A stretch of 64,000 nt of DNA from Ruminococcus sp. (GTDB lineage Bacteria; Bacillota; Clostridia; Oscillospirales; Acutalibacteraceae): the NCBI GenBank assembly GCA_017410265.1, contig JAFQRC010000003.1:62001-126000 (forward strand). Reading direction: 5' to 3'. The position numbers and the translations under genes are program-made. Below, piece after piece: positions 51,679 to 60,800 of this stretch (positions are counted from its first letter, which is position 1; every line of letters starts with the position of its first letter). The notes beneath the pieces were generated by a model. That model did not search any database. It was not told where the DNA came from and worked only from the letters and a program-made list of their open reading frames with translations.

Positions 51679-53211
51679 TTATTCGGTCGGTACAAGTAGC
51701 ATTTTTCCACAGTCCAACACCGATTCTTCAAGCGAATTTTCGCTCATTAGCAAGCTTTCTCTAGTCGCATAAGCCTTAGCAATATCCCACGTACTCTCGC
51801 CTTTATCAGCAAAATACAATATCAGCGAACAATCGTCCTTTTCAAGAGGTTTATCTTCGAGTGCTATTGCCCCTACAACAGGATTTGCACTAATAACATC
51901 ACATAACAACAGCTCCGCTTTGAGTTCTGCCCTTATTTCAACGGTAGAGTCATCAACAAGCCTGAAACTCAGACTTCGGATTTCGGCGTTTTTCAGCAGT
52001 ACCCTGTCAAAAGTTCTACTAAGCTGTGGTTTGAAGTCAATCTCTACACTCCGTTCGATATAAGACACTACCCCTTCCTTATCCTCGACAAGCATACACA
52101 CTGATGTCTTTCCGCACAGACTAAGCACAGAATCACTGACAACAGGAGAAAGGGATAACAAATCGCTGTGTATATCTATAACTTTTGCAATCTCTAAACT
52201 TTCAAGATGCAAGCTCGATTTTTGAATGTGTACAAAACTCTCACAACTGTGCTCACATTCAGCGTTAACAAGATTGCGCTCAAGCTCTATCATATATGCT
52301 GTTGAATATGCGTCATCAACTACGCTCAGCTTTTTTGGTGCATAGCCTAAATCCGAAAAGCACAACTTCACATCAAGATTGAGCATAGAACCATCGTTTA
52401 GCTGGTCGTGTCTTATTCGAAAATCACACGACATAACTTCAAGCGTCGGCACATTCATCGTTTCATCGGTGATATTCTCACAGTCGATAACCCGACTTAT
52501 CGGAAAAGCATAAGAAAAATGTTCGATGTTTCCACTTTCCAAATCCGATAGATACATCGCTTTGAGCGTAATTTCCGCATTCAGCATTATTTTATTCTGT
52601 ATGCTTTTCAGGTCGGTAATATCAGCGCTAACATCGTAGGTAAGCAGTGATTCAACAGGCGGTTTGTTGCTTATAGTAATGTCTTCTGATACAGAAAACT
52701 GCTCCTGACACAAAGCACACAAATCAGAAACTTCGATGTACTTTTCCTTTACAATTAGGTCACTATCCTCATCAAAGCTGTAATATCCGCAAAGCTCTTT
52801 TGATATCACCTTTGCAGATAAAGAAAACGCACCGTGGATAACTAGCTTTCGCGGGCTAAGTGCACGGCAGTTGATGTACTCACATTTAGTGTCGCACATT
52901 ATTATATACTGCTCGGGTGTGGATTTCAGATTAAAATTAGCGGTAAAAGGCACTGTCTGGGTATAAACGCGCACATTATGCTTTAAGCTGTCACAGTAGA
53001 GTATGCGCACAAGTGACTCGCCATCAACGGTAAGTTGTCCGCCTGATATAGAGCGTGTGTAAATTTTCGGAATCAGAGTGCATTTGAGTATCTTTTCGAT
53101 ATCTGGACAGTAGTCAGGCAGAGTGATATCCACATCGACTATCTGTTCATTAACGGTGTCAAGAAAACGGTTTTGGCACCCGACAGAGTGCTTTAAAAAA
53201 TTGTATTCCAT
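51679..53211 (-). CDS. sipL: SipL-like spore coat protein (DUF3794/SPOCS repeats plus LysM)
   Basis: A 510-residue protein with repeated DUF3794 (SPOCS) domains, seen as VDVDITLPDYCPDIEKIL at the N-terminus and later copies near 160-260 and 280-400, and a C-terminal LysM domain (about 460-508, KGESTWDIAKAY). In C. difficile the LysM of SipL binds SpoIVA to assemble the coat. Its own sigma-E-type promoter and the nearby spoIVA fit that role. AAGGAGA precedes the ATG. Confidence 0.88.
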   Translation of the reverse strand: MEYNFLKHSVGCQNRFLDTVNEQIVDVDITLPDYCPDIEKILKCTLIPKIYTRSISGGQLTVDGESLVRILYCDSLKHNVRVYTQTVPFTANFNLKSTPEQYIIMCDTKCEYINCRALSPRKLVIHGAFSLSAKVISKELCGYYSFDEDSDLIVKEKYIEVSDLCALCQEQFSVSEDITISNKPPVESLLTYDVSADITDLKSIQNKIMLNAEITLKAMYLSDLESGNIEHFSYAFPISRVIDCENITDETMNVPTLEVMSCDFRIRHDQLNDGSMLNLDVKLCFSDLGYAPKKLSVVDDAYSTAYMIELERNLVNAECEHSCESFVHIQKSSLHLESLEIAKVIDIHSDLLSLSPVVSDSVLSLCGKTSVCMLVEDKEGVVSYIERSVEIDFKPQLSRTFDRVLLKNAEIRSLSFRLVDDSTVEIRAELKAELLLCDVISANPVVGAIALEDKPLEKDDCSLILYFADKGESTWDIAKAYATRESLLMSENSLEESVLDCGKMLLVPTE

Positions 53212-53218
53212 ACTTTAT

Positions 53219-53255
53219 TCTCCTTTATATTTTCTATGAAATTGTATTAAGGAAA
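53219..53255 (-). promoter_or_regulatory. Weak pairing of the sipL ribosome site with promoter DNA
   Basis: Minus-strand RNA: UUUCCUU (53255-53249) pairs with AAGGAGA (53225-53219), 7 pairs with one G-U and a 23-base loop. The 5' arm abuts the -10 box. It is the weakest of the four cases. Confidence 0.3.
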
Positions 53256-53269
53256 TCAAAGTTTTATGC
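53241..53269 (-). promoter_or_regulatory. Sigma-E promoter of sipL
   Basis: Minus strand: GCATAAA (53269-53263), 14-base spacer, AATACAAT (53248-53241), one mismatch from CATACAAT. Spacing equals that at spoIVA and yabP. Confidence 0.7.
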
Positions 53270-53277
53270 ATAAAAAA

Positions 53278-53302
53278 GCAGACCGACTTTTCATCGGTCT
53301 GC
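53278..53302 (-). terminator. Terminator after the zincin gene
   Basis: A 9-bp stem (GCAGACCGA / TCGGTCTGC) with a 7-base loop and T6 on the minus strand; the sipL -35 box follows directly. Confidence 0.92.
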
Positions 53303-53312
53303 AATAACACAT

Positions 53313-53687
53313 TCAGCTGTATCCTCTTGAGCGTAAGTACTCCTCTATTCTCTTGTCGTCGTAGAAAACGAGGTCTTTACAGCCCGCTAAAAACTCGTTG
53401 TGGTGGAGCACCTCGTGCTTGAGTGTCTTTTCAAGATGTTTATAGTACTCTTCTTTTGATTTATCTTTAAACACCTTAATAAAACTACCATAGTAAAGCA
53501 CGATTCTTTTCCCGAGATTATCGCGGATATATACACCTAAAATGTACAAATCATTATTAACTGCGCACGGATGAAGACGAGAGCCACAGTCAAGCACAAT
53601 ACCTCCGTTGAGCTCTCTGTAAAGCTCTGTGGGTAGCGTGTCCGCTATTTCGTCGAGCATCTGTCCGCACTCTTCGTAGGAAATCAT
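53313..53687 (-). CDS. Zincin-family putative metallopeptidase
   Basis: A 124-residue protein of the small metallopeptidase family PF06262-like. The zinc motif is HEVLHH (HExxH) in LKHEVLHHNEFLAG. Substrate is unknown. It follows rpoD by only 3 bases, so it is the last gene of the dnaG-rpoD operon. Confidence 0.85.
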   Translation of the reverse strand: MISYEECGQMLDEIADTLPTELYRELNGGIVLDCGSRLHPCAVNNDLYILGVYIRDNLGKRIVLYYGSFIKVFKDKSKEEYYKHLEKTLKHEVLHHNEFLAGCKDLVFYDDKRIEEYLRSRGYS

Positions 53688-53690
53688 AGT

Positions 53691-54806
53691 TTAGTCTAAG
53701 AAGTCCTTGAGCTTCTTGCTTCTAGATGGGTGACGAAGCTTTCTCAAAGCCTTTGCTTCAATCTGACGGATACGCTCTCTGGTAACATTAAACTCCTTGC
53801 CGACTTCTTCTAAAGTACGGCTTCTGCCGTCTTCTAAGCCAAAACGAAGTCTTAACACCTTTTCTTCTCTAGGGGTAAGAGTATCAAGCACCTCCATGAG
53901 CTGTTCTCTGAGCATAGTGTGGGAAGCAGCATCAGCAGGAGCTGGAGCATCATCGTCAGGGATAAAATCACCTAAGTGGCTATCCTCTTCCTCACCGATT
54001 GGAGTTTCCAAAGATACAGGCTCCTGAGCAACTCTCATAATCTCTCTAACTTTTTCAACAGGCATATCGAGCTCTTCAGCGATTTCGTCAGCAGATGGCT
54101 CATGACCATTCTGGTGTAAAAGCTGAGAAGAAACCTTCTTCACCTTGTTGATAGTTTCTACCATATGAACAGGAATACGGATAGTTCTTGCCTGGTCAGC
54201 GATAGCTCGTGTGATAGCCTGTCTTATCCACCATGTTGCATAGGTCGAGAATTTGAATCCCTTTGTGTAGTCAAACTTTTCAACAGCTTTGATAAGACCT
54301 AAGTTACCCTCCTGAATGAGGTCAAGAAAATGCATACCACGACCAAGATAACGCTTAGCGATACTTACAACAAGTCTGAGGTTCGCTTCAGAAAGACGCT
54401 TTTTCGCTGCGGCATCACCCTGAGAAATTCTGATAGCGAGCTCTACTTCTTCCTCTGAAGTAAGAAGCGGAACGCGACCGATTTCCTTGAGATAAACCTT
54501 TACAGGGTCGTCGATAGCGATATTGTCAGATGTATCAACACCCTCAGCTACGACTGTGGTGCCTGTTTCGCCGTCAACGTCGTCTAAATTCAGACCCTCA
54601 AGCGAAATATCGTCAATGATATCATCCTCAACAATCTCGATACCCGCGCTCTCTAAGGAGTCGTAGAGTTTTTCAAGCTGTTCAGGCTCAAAGTCGATTT
54701 CTCCAATAGCGTCGAGAATTTCTTTGTTAGAGATAGAACCCTTGGCTTTGCCGAGTTCGGTAAGTTCCTTGATAATAGTTTTCTTATCTGTTGTTGGTGC
54801 AGTCAT
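53691..54806 (-). CDS. rpoD: Primary sigma factor SigA (RpoD)
   Basis: A 371-residue sigma-70. An acidic N-terminal region 1.1 (about 1-90) comes first. Then region 1.2 ([17 protein letters not shown] in parts), region 2 with [10 protein letters not shown] and [10 protein letters not shown] (-10 recognition), region 3, and region 4 (RFGLEDG, then [13 protein letters not shown], -35 recognition). It matches the TTGACA/TATAAT promoters in this window. It follows dnaG in the conserved dnaG-rpoD order. Confidence 0.98.
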   Translation of the reverse strand: MTAPTTDKKTIIKELTELGKAKGSISNKEILDAIGEIDFEPEQLEKLYDSLESAGIEIVEDDIIDDISLEGLNLDDVDGETGTTVVAEGVDTSDNIAIDDPVKVYLKEIGRVPLLTSEEEVELAIRISQGDAAAKKRLSEANLRLVVSIAKRYLGRGMHFLDLIQEGNLGLIKAVEKFDYTKGFKFSTYATWWIRQAITRAIADQARTIRIPVHMVETINKVKKVSSQLLHQNGHEPSADEIAEELDMPVEKVREIMRVAQEPVSLETPIGEEEDSHLGDFIPDDDAPAPADAASHTMLREQLMEVLDTLTPREEKVLRLRFGLEDGRSRTLEEVGKEFNVTRERIRQIEAKALRKLRHPSRSKKLKDFLD

Positions 54807-54860
54807 ACTTGCATTTCCTTTCTTTGCGTGATATTTCTATATTAGAATTATAATACAAAA

Positions 54861-56627
54861 TCACTGGTGTTTTTCTTTCAGCATTTTCAGGTAAGAATCA
54901 AGCTGCGAATCCGATGCAGATGCGATATCTGCCGAATTTATCCTTATCTTTTCTTCCTTTATCGTGCTGATATATTCCATAAGCGCCGCATCAGTAGCTG
55001 CAACATCGGAATTTCTGGAGATAATCGCGATTATCGCGGAGACCTCGTCGCTTGTGAAATCAGCCGACAAGGCATTAAGCGGTTCTTTACCTTCTTTAAT
55101 TCTACTAAAGAAATAATCAAATAACCTTCTATTAAAATCGGTAACGAAATCGTCAGCCGAAATATTCGAATTTATAAGAGAGAGCTTGTCCGGATTGTTG
55201 ACAAAATAAGCGATGAGATTTCGCTCCGCTACGGTAGCACGAGGATTTTTATGATGCTCAGGGTTCATTTTGTCATCTCTGCCACTTATATCACTCTGGA
55301 GCTTTCTAAACTCTGTCGCTCTTTCTTTATACTGCTTTGAACGAACAGACTTTCTGATTTGCTCTTTTATAGTGTTCTTCTCGACATCAGTTTCTGCTGA
55401 AAGTTTCGATGCATAAATATCGCGTTCGATGTCATTATCAATAGCACAAAGCACTTTTACAGCCTGTGTGAGATAACTCAGCTTTCCGTCAGGTGAGGAT
55501 AAATCACAGCTCTTTTTGAGCTTTGAAAGCCTGTACTCTACATCGTTACCACTGTTTTCAAGAACAGCTTTGAACATAGACGGACCTTTATCTCCGTTTT
55601 TGCGGATAAATTCGTCGGGATCCTTACCATCAGGTATAGTAACAACTCTGACTATAAGTCCAGCGTTTCTCAGTATCTGGATAGCACGCGCAGTCGCCTT
55701 CTGCCCTGCTTCATCAGCATCGTAGCAGATAACAACCTCTTCGCAATAGCGTTTCATCAGCGTCGCCTGTTCAGCAGTAAGTGCTGTACCAAGGGTAGCA
55801 ACAGCCTCGGTAAAGCCTGCCTGATTGAGCGCGATGACATCCATATAGCCCTCGCATAATATCAATCGGGTTGTTTTACTGTTTTTAGCGTTATTCAGCG
55901 AAAACAGATTATGGCTTTTATTAAACACAATAGTGTCGGAGGTATTGAGGTACTTTGGTTTCTGGTCACTCATTATACGACCGCCAAAGGCAATAACATT
56001 ACCTCTCAGGTCGATAATCGGGAACATAACTCTGTCGTAAAATCTGTCAACAACACCGTTACCAGAACGTGCTTTGAAAACAAGGTTAGCTGAGAGAAGC
56101 TCGGAGTCGGTGAATCCCTTCTTTTTCAGATGGTTAGTCAGCGCAAATCGGGAGTTTGGTGAATAGCCAAGTCCGAAACGAGTTATCGTTTTATCAGAAA
56201 GTGCTCTTTGGTGTAAATAAGAAAGAGCGCCTTTCCCACATTCCGAATAGAGGTTTGAATAATAAAAGCGAGCAGCTTCCCTATTTGCTTCGAAAACCCT
56301 TGTTCTAAGTTTGCTCATCGAGTCGTCAACCGAATCTTCAGGCACAGTCATACCTGCCCGTTGAGCCAGAAATTTGACAGCCTCCATATAATCGAGGTTT
56401 TCAATCTTCATAATAAAGGTGATGACATCTCCGCCAACACCGCAACCGAAACAGTAGAAAGAGCCGTTTTCGGTGTATATGTTGAAAGAAGGGGTCTTTT
56501 CTCCATGAAACGGGCACAAGCCGACAAGGTTTCTGCCACGGCGCTTGAGCTGCATGTACGACGAAGCGATGTCAGAAATATCCGACCTGTATTTCAGCTC
56601 AGATATAAAATCTTCAGGCAGTCTCAT
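54861..56627 (-). CDS. dnaG: DNA primase
   Basis: A 588-residue primase. The CHC2 zinc finger (CPFHGEKTPSF then YCFGCGVGGD) is at about 38-65. The Toprim core has LILCEGYMDVIAL and CYDADEAG, and a C-terminal helicase-binding domain follows. It primes Okazaki fragments at the fork. GGAGG precedes the ATG. Between dnaG and rpoD lies a TTCTA-N3-TAGAA palindrome (54835-54847). Confidence 0.97.
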   Translation of the reverse strand: MRLPEDFISELKYRSDISDIASSYMQLKRRGRNLVGLCPFHGEKTPSFNIYTENGSFYCFGCGVGGDVITFIMKIENLDYMEAVKFLAQRAGMTVPEDSVDDSMSKLRTRVFEANREAARFYYSNLYSECGKGALSYLHQRALSDKTITRFGLGYSPNSRFALTNHLKKKGFTDSELLSANLVFKARSGNGVVDRFYDRVMFPIIDLRGNVIAFGGRIMSDQKPKYLNTSDTIVFNKSHNLFSLNNAKNSKTTRLILCEGYMDVIALNQAGFTEAVATLGTALTAEQATLMKRYCEEVVICYDADEAGQKATARAIQILRNAGLIVRVVTIPDGKDPDEFIRKNGDKGPSMFKAVLENSGNDVEYRLSKLKKSCDLSSPDGKLSYLTQAVKVLCAIDNDIERDIYASKLSAETDVEKNTIKEQIRKSVRSKQYKERATEFRKLQSDISGRDDKMNPEHHKNPRATVAERNLIAYFVNNPDKLSLINSNISADDFVTDFNRRLFDYFFSRIKEGKEPLNALSADFTSDEVSAIIAIISRNSDVAATDAALMEYISTIKEEKIRINSADIASASDSQLDSYLKMLKEKHQ

Positions 56628-56722
56628 AATCCCCCTCCTTATCTATCAAACTATATCCTAATTACGCAGTTTAATTCATTTTCCCTTTAAATTTTTTAAA
56701 AATTTTAAAAAAACACTGCTTT

Positions 56723-57352
56723 TTAACATTTTTTCTGCTCAAAATAGCTTTTTGAGAGTTCTTTTGCAGAACACTCTCCACAGCTGAGCTCAGACAAAAC
56801 TTCATTGAGCCTCTTAAGATTATCACACGGGATGTGGAATTTTACTCTCACCGCGTCAGTAAATTCGCTGTCATCGACTACTCCGTCAAACGACGCGATA
56901 GTAGCAGGAATCTTTCCATACTGAGTATATGTGCACGAAAGCTCGCAGACACTGCACATCTGCATAGTGACAGTGCCGATTTTCTTAAGCGCAATAGAGG
57001 CACCGTGAGAATATGCACGCACCAGTCCACCCGCACCCAAAAGCACTCCACCGAAATAACGGGTCACAACAATAACCGCGTCAACTACATTGTTTTTCTG
57101 CAACACATCAAGCACAGGGATACCAGCTGTACCCTGTGGTTCGTTATCATCGCTATAGCGCTTGACCTGATTTTCTCTGAGAGAATAAGCGTAAACATTA
57201 TGGGTAGCGTCCCAGTGTTTCTGTCTTATCTGAGCGATAAAATCAGTAGCTTCCTTTTCAGTTTCAACATGCTTTATATAGCCGATGAAGCGCGAGCGTT
57301 TTTCGATAAACTCGTCTTCATCATAGCCCTTAACGGTTATGTATGTCTGCAC
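56723..57352 (-). CDS. YigZ/IMPACT family protein (UPF0029)
   Basis: A 209-residue protein with the IMPACT hallmark YSDDNEPQGTAG near 78-89 and VTRYFGGVLLGAGGLVRAY in two parts. A C-terminal DUF1949 domain follows. The family may bind nucleic acid or modulate translation in stress; function in bacteria is not settled. It stands between rpmE and dnaG. Confidence 0.9.
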   Translation of the reverse strand: MQTYITVKGYDEDEFIEKRSRFIGYIKHVETEKEATDFIAQIRQKHWDATHNVYAYSLRENQVKRYSDDNEPQGTAGIPVLDVLQKNNVVDAVIVVTRYFGGVLLGAGGLVRAYSHGASIALKKIGTVTMQMCSVCELSCTYTQYGKIPATIASFDGVVDDSEFTDAVRVKFHIPCDNLKRLNEVLSELSCGECSAKELSKSYFEQKKC

Positions 57353-57400
57353 AGCTGACTCCTTAGTTGAAAATTATATGTATAGTAATTAAAAAAGAAC

Positions 57401-57422
57401 AGGCGGTACAAAAGTACCGCCT
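57401..57422 (-). terminator. Terminator after rpmE
   Basis: A 9-bp stem (AGGCGGTAC / GTACCGCCT), AAAA loop, T-run on the minus strand. Confidence 0.93.
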
Positions 57423-57436
57423 CAACAATTACATGA

Positions 57437-57643
57437 TTATTTGCCTTCCATACCGAAACGCTTCTTAAATCTGTCAACACGTCCGCCGGTATCAACGAGC
57501 TTCTGCTTTCCTGTGAAGAATGGGTGGCATTTTGAACAAATTTCAACACGAATATCCTTCTTTGTTGAACCTGTCTCGATTACATTACCGCATGCGCAAG
57601 TAATTGTTGTCTGCTCATAATTTGGATGTGTATTTTCCTTCAT
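57437..57643 (-). CDS. rpmE: 50S ribosomal protein L31
   Basis: A 68-residue zinc-binding L31 (C+ form): cysteines in CACGN and ICSKCHPFF complete the zinc site. [13 protein letters not shown] opening is typical. AGAGGTGA precedes the ATG. The C+ form is normally kept when zinc is available. It is monocistronic. Confidence 0.97.
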   Translation of the reverse strand: MKENTHPNYEQTTITCACGNVIETGSTKKDIRVEICSKCHPFFTGKQKLVDTGGRVDRFKKRFGMEGK

Positions 57644-57685
57644 TGATATTCACCTCTTTCGCTGAAACCGTAATATAACAAATGG

Positions 57686-57714
57686 ATTATACAATAAAAG
57701 ATTATAAAAATCAA
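57686..57714 (-). promoter_or_regulatory. Sigma-A promoter of rpmE
   Basis: Minus strand: TTGATT (57714-57709), 17-base spacer, perfect TATAAT (57691-57686), about 45 bases before the ATG. Confidence 0.85.
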
Positions 57715-57732
57715 GTCTTTTTTTATTTTTTC

Positions 57733-58521
57733 TTACTGAGCGCCCAAATACTTCACATATTCGTCAAGATTCATATTGTATGAGCGCATTTTCAAAGCGT
57801 TTTTACTGCCGACAAAACGATAGAGTGACGGAGAATACGAAAGACCTCCTGTATTTTCCTTTTCTGGATAACGAAGCACAAAGCCGTAATCGGCGGCGTT
57901 TTTGTTAAGCCAGAAAAACTCCTTGGTCTTAGCAAAATTTTCATCACTGCCGCTTGAGAATTTCACCATAAGTCCTGTCTGTTCTTCGCTCTCGCCCGCA
58001 TTAGGAATAGTTTTCTTCACAGCAGACTCAGCTTTCACTGTTGAACTCTTGTTCTTTTTCTTATGCTCGGCGACCGCTTTGTCATATTTCTCTTTTTGTT
58101 CTTCAAAAGAAATATAACCACTCACAACAGTCAGGTTGAGCCCATCAGCTTTGGCGTCACTAAGCATAAGTTCAAGACTGTTAGCCATCAAAACGCTGAC
58201 TTTAACAGAATCTACAGTGGTAAGCTCAGGAACAAAATCGCTGTCGACAGGTCTTGCAGAATTGACTATCTTTAACAGATAGCTCTCCTCTTCCTCGCTA
58301 TACTCAGGCTCAAAAGCAGTCGCTCTGTCTTCATCGCTGATATCAACAAACTCGTCCTTATAGGAAAGGTAGCCAAAATATATGCCAACAATAAGCACAG
58401 CGAACATCAGCATTGGCAGCACAAACAGCATCACACGCTGATATTCAAATCTGTCCTCGCTTTTTCGTCTTTCCTCTTCGAAGCGACTCCTGTGAATTTT
58501 CATCGTTGATTTTCTTTTCAA
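57733..58521 (-). CDS. VanY-like D-Ala-D-Ala carboxypeptidase homologue with lost active site
   Basis: A 262-residue membrane-anchored protein: basic N-terminus, one helix (about 30-52), acidic stalk, and a VanY/LAS-type fold (about 95-262). The family zinc motif SxHxxGxxxD should be in SEEQTGLMVKF (178-188), but His is Glu180 and Asp is Lys187. The second motif EPWHYR is SPSLYR (230-235): catalytic Glu is Ser230 and the zinc His is Leu233. All four key residues are gone, so the protein is predicted to be catalytically dead. TTG start, 7 bases after GGAGG. Confidence 0.85.
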   Translation of the reverse strand: MKRKSTMKIHRSRFEEERRKSEDRFEYQRVMLFVLPMLMFAVLIVGIYFGYLSYKDEFVDISDEDRATAFEPEYSEEEESYLLKIVNSARPVDSDFVPELTTVDSVKVSVLMANSLELMLSDAKADGLNLTVVSGYISFEEQKEKYDKAVAEHKKKNKSSTVKAESAVKKTIPNAGESEEQTGLMVKFSSGSDENFAKTKEFFWLNKNAADYGFVLRYPEKENTGGLSYSPSLYRFVGSKNALKMRSYNMNLDEYVKYLGAQ

Positions 58522-58545
58522 AAAGCCACCTCCGAATTTTCAGAT

Positions 58546-60489
58546 TTATTTTATGAGTTTTGTTTCAATTTCCTCAACTGCTTTTGCGATGAAGTCATCA
58601 AGGCTCATCGCACCGAGGTCACCCTCTTTTCTATCTCTGACAGAAACAGTGTTATTCTCGATATCCTTATCACCGACAAGAATCATATAAGGAACCTTCT
58701 GTAGCTGTGCTTCACGAATCTTAAAGCCGATTTTCTCGGATCTGTCATCAATTTCAACACGCATTCCCTTTTTCTCGAGTGCCTTCTTAACCTCATAGAT
58801 ATAGTCAAGGTGTCTGTCTGCGATTGGTAAGAGCTTCACCTGAACAGGAGCAAGCCACATCGGGAACGCACCTGCGTATTTTTCGATAAGGAGTGCAAGT
58901 GTACGCTCGTAGCAACCGAGAGATGTTCTGTGGATAATGTAAGGATTCTTCTTTGTGCCGTCTTTGTCAACATACTCCATACCGAATTTTTCAGCGAGCA
59001 TCTGGTCAACCTGAATTGTAATAAGAGTATCTTCCTTACCGAATACATTCTTAATCTGGATATCGAGTTTCGGACCGTAGAACGCAGCCTCGCCGATACC
59101 AATCTTGTACGGAATCTCAAGGTGGTCAAGAATCTTGCCCATAATACCCTGAGCTTCGTCCCACTGCTCTTGTGTACCGATGTACTTATCTCTGTCATCA
59201 GGATCCCACTGTGAGAAACGATAGGATACATCTTCGTAAAGGCCGAGAGTCTTAAGGCAATAGATAGCAAGCTCCAAGCAGTGCTTGAACTCATCCTCGA
59301 GCTGTTCAGGAGTACACATAAGGTGACCCTCAGAAATAGTGAACTGACGAACACGGATAAGACCGTGCATCTCACCACTTGCTTCATTTCTGAAAAGTGT
59401 TGATGTTTCGTTTAATCTCATAGGAAGGTCACGGTATGAACGACCTCTGTTTAAATATGCCTGATACTGGAAAGGACAAGTCATCGGACGAAGAGCAAAT
59501 ACTTCGTCATCCTTTTCTTCGTCACCGAGCACAAACATACCATCCTTGTAATGTCCCCAGTGGCCGCTGAGTTTATACAAATCAGACTTTGCCATAAGCG
59601 GTGTTTTTGTGAGTTGCCAACCGTTTGCCTGCTCTAAATCTTCAACGAAACGCTGTAAAAGCTGGATAATGCGGGCGCCCTTCGGAAGCATAATCGGTAA
59701 GCCCTGACCGATGAGTGGTGATGTTGTAAAGAGCTCAAGCTCACGACCAAGTTTATTATGGTCACGCTTTAGAGCTTCTTCCTGCATCACTAAATATTCC
59801 TCAAGCATTGACGCTTTCGGGAATGAAATACCATATACACGGCAAAGCTGAGCGTTCTTAGCATCGCCTCTCCAGTAAGCACCTGTGCAATTAGTAAGCT
59901 TAATAGCCTTGATTCCTGATACACTCATAAGATGAGGGCCTGCGCAAAGGTCAGTAAACTCGCCCTGTTTATAGAAGCTGATAGGCTCGCCTTTATCAGC
60001 GTGCTCTGATGCAAGCTCCACCTTGTATGGCTCGCCCATATCTTCAAGCAATTTGATAGCATCAGCAGGTGCAAGTTCAAAGCGCTCAAGTTCAAGGCCT
60101 TCTTTCACGATAGCTTTCATTTCTTTTTCAATCTTTTCGATATCCTCAGTTGAGAATGGTTTTTCTACATCGAAATCGTAGTAGAAGCCGTCGTCAATCG
60201 CAGGACCAATAGCAAACTTAGCATTTGGGAACACTCTCTTTACTGCCTGAGCAAGAATATGAGAGGTTGTATGCCAGAAAGCCTTTTTACCCTCTTCGTC
60301 ATCAAATGTGAGAAGCTCTAATTTAGAGTCTTTAGTGAGCGGTGTTCGTAAATCGCAGAGTGCGCCGTCAATCTTAGCTGCACAAACAGACTTATAAAGA
60401 CCTGCACCGATAGATTTAGCAACTTCTGCCGCTGTTATGTTTTCTTCATACTCGCGGATAACTCCGCCTTTTAACTCGACATTTATCAT
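58546..60489 (-). CDS. thrS: Threonyl-tRNA synthetase
   Basis: A 647-residue class II synthetase. Domains in order: TGS (1-60), editing domain with HTTSHILAQAVKRVFP in parts and a later HxxxH-type partner, catalytic core (about 240-530, MTCPFQYQAYL and RVRQFTISEGH), and the anticodon-binding domain at the C-terminus. The start ATG 60489 follows AGGAGAG; the longer frame upstream overlaps the T-box terminator. Confidence 0.97.
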   Translation of the reverse strand: MINVELKGGVIREYEENITAAEVAKSIGAGLYKSVCAAKIDGALCDLRTPLTKDSKLELLTFDDEEGKKAFWHTTSHILAQAVKRVFPNAKFAIGPAIDDGFYYDFDVEKPFSTEDIEKIEKEMKAIVKEGLELERFELAPADAIKLLEDMGEPYKVELASEHADKGEPISFYKQGEFTDLCAGPHLMSVSGIKAIKLTNCTGAYWRGDAKNAQLCRVYGISFPKASMLEEYLVMQEEALKRDHNKLGRELELFTTSPLIGQGLPIMLPKGARIIQLLQRFVEDLEQANGWQLTKTPLMAKSDLYKLSGHWGHYKDGMFVLGDEEKDDEVFALRPMTCPFQYQAYLNRGRSYRDLPMRLNETSTLFRNEASGEMHGLIRVRQFTISEGHLMCTPEQLEDEFKHCLELAIYCLKTLGLYEDVSYRFSQWDPDDRDKYIGTQEQWDEAQGIMGKILDHLEIPYKIGIGEAAFYGPKLDIQIKNVFGKEDTLITIQVDQMLAEKFGMEYVDKDGTKKNPYIIHRTSLGCYERTLALLIEKYAGAFPMWLAPVQVKLLPIADRHLDYIYEVKKALEKKGMRVEIDDRSEKIGFKIREAQLQKVPYMILVGDKDIENNTVSVRDRKEGDLGAMSLDDFIAKAVEEIETKLIK

Positions 60490-60762
60490 ATTATCTCTCC
60501 TAATAAAAATGTACTGAAATAAAAAACGTCCTAATATTCCGTAAAAGAATATTAGGACGACAATTAACAAGCCGTGGTTCCACCTAAATTTGGTATTAAC
60601 CCTTCATTTACCTATATCGCGGTCAACCGTCGCGCCATTTCCTGCGCAATCTCAGAGGTGGTATCCTCAAAGCTGTGTTGCCTCCCTTTCAGCAACCGGG
60701 CGACTCTCTGAAAACACAAATCAAAAAGGCATTGTCCTCTTCAAAGATAAATATTAATTAAT
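60490..60762 (-). promoter_or_regulatory. Threonine T-box leader of thrS
   Basis: This gap of about 300 bases is a T-box riboswitch. Stem I spans about 60710-60650, with a threonine specifier ACC (60662-60660) in GATACCACC. The T-box core AGGTGGAACCACGGC lies at 60585-60571, opposite tRNA-Thr acceptor ends. A terminator follows: 13-bp stem (60559-60547 with 60539-60527) and T6 (60526-60521). Uncharged tRNA-Thr would stabilise the antiterminator and allow thrS transcription. Confidence 0.93.
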
Positions 60763-60791
60763 AATATATCACTTTAAAAACTATGTGTCAA
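60763..60791 (-). promoter_or_regulatory. Sigma-A promoter of the thrS T-box transcript
   Basis: Minus strand: perfect TTGACA (60791-60786), 17-base spacer, TATATT (60768-60763). The -35 box lies 10 bases beyond the stop codon of the dockerin gene. Confidence 0.85.
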
Positions 60792-60800
60792 CGGTAAATT

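Noticed and set aside
60571..60720. Cloverleaf-like stems suggesting a tRNA gene
   Set aside because: The conserved T-box core, threonine specifier and terminator before thrS explain the structure; there is no CCA end or anticodon arm.
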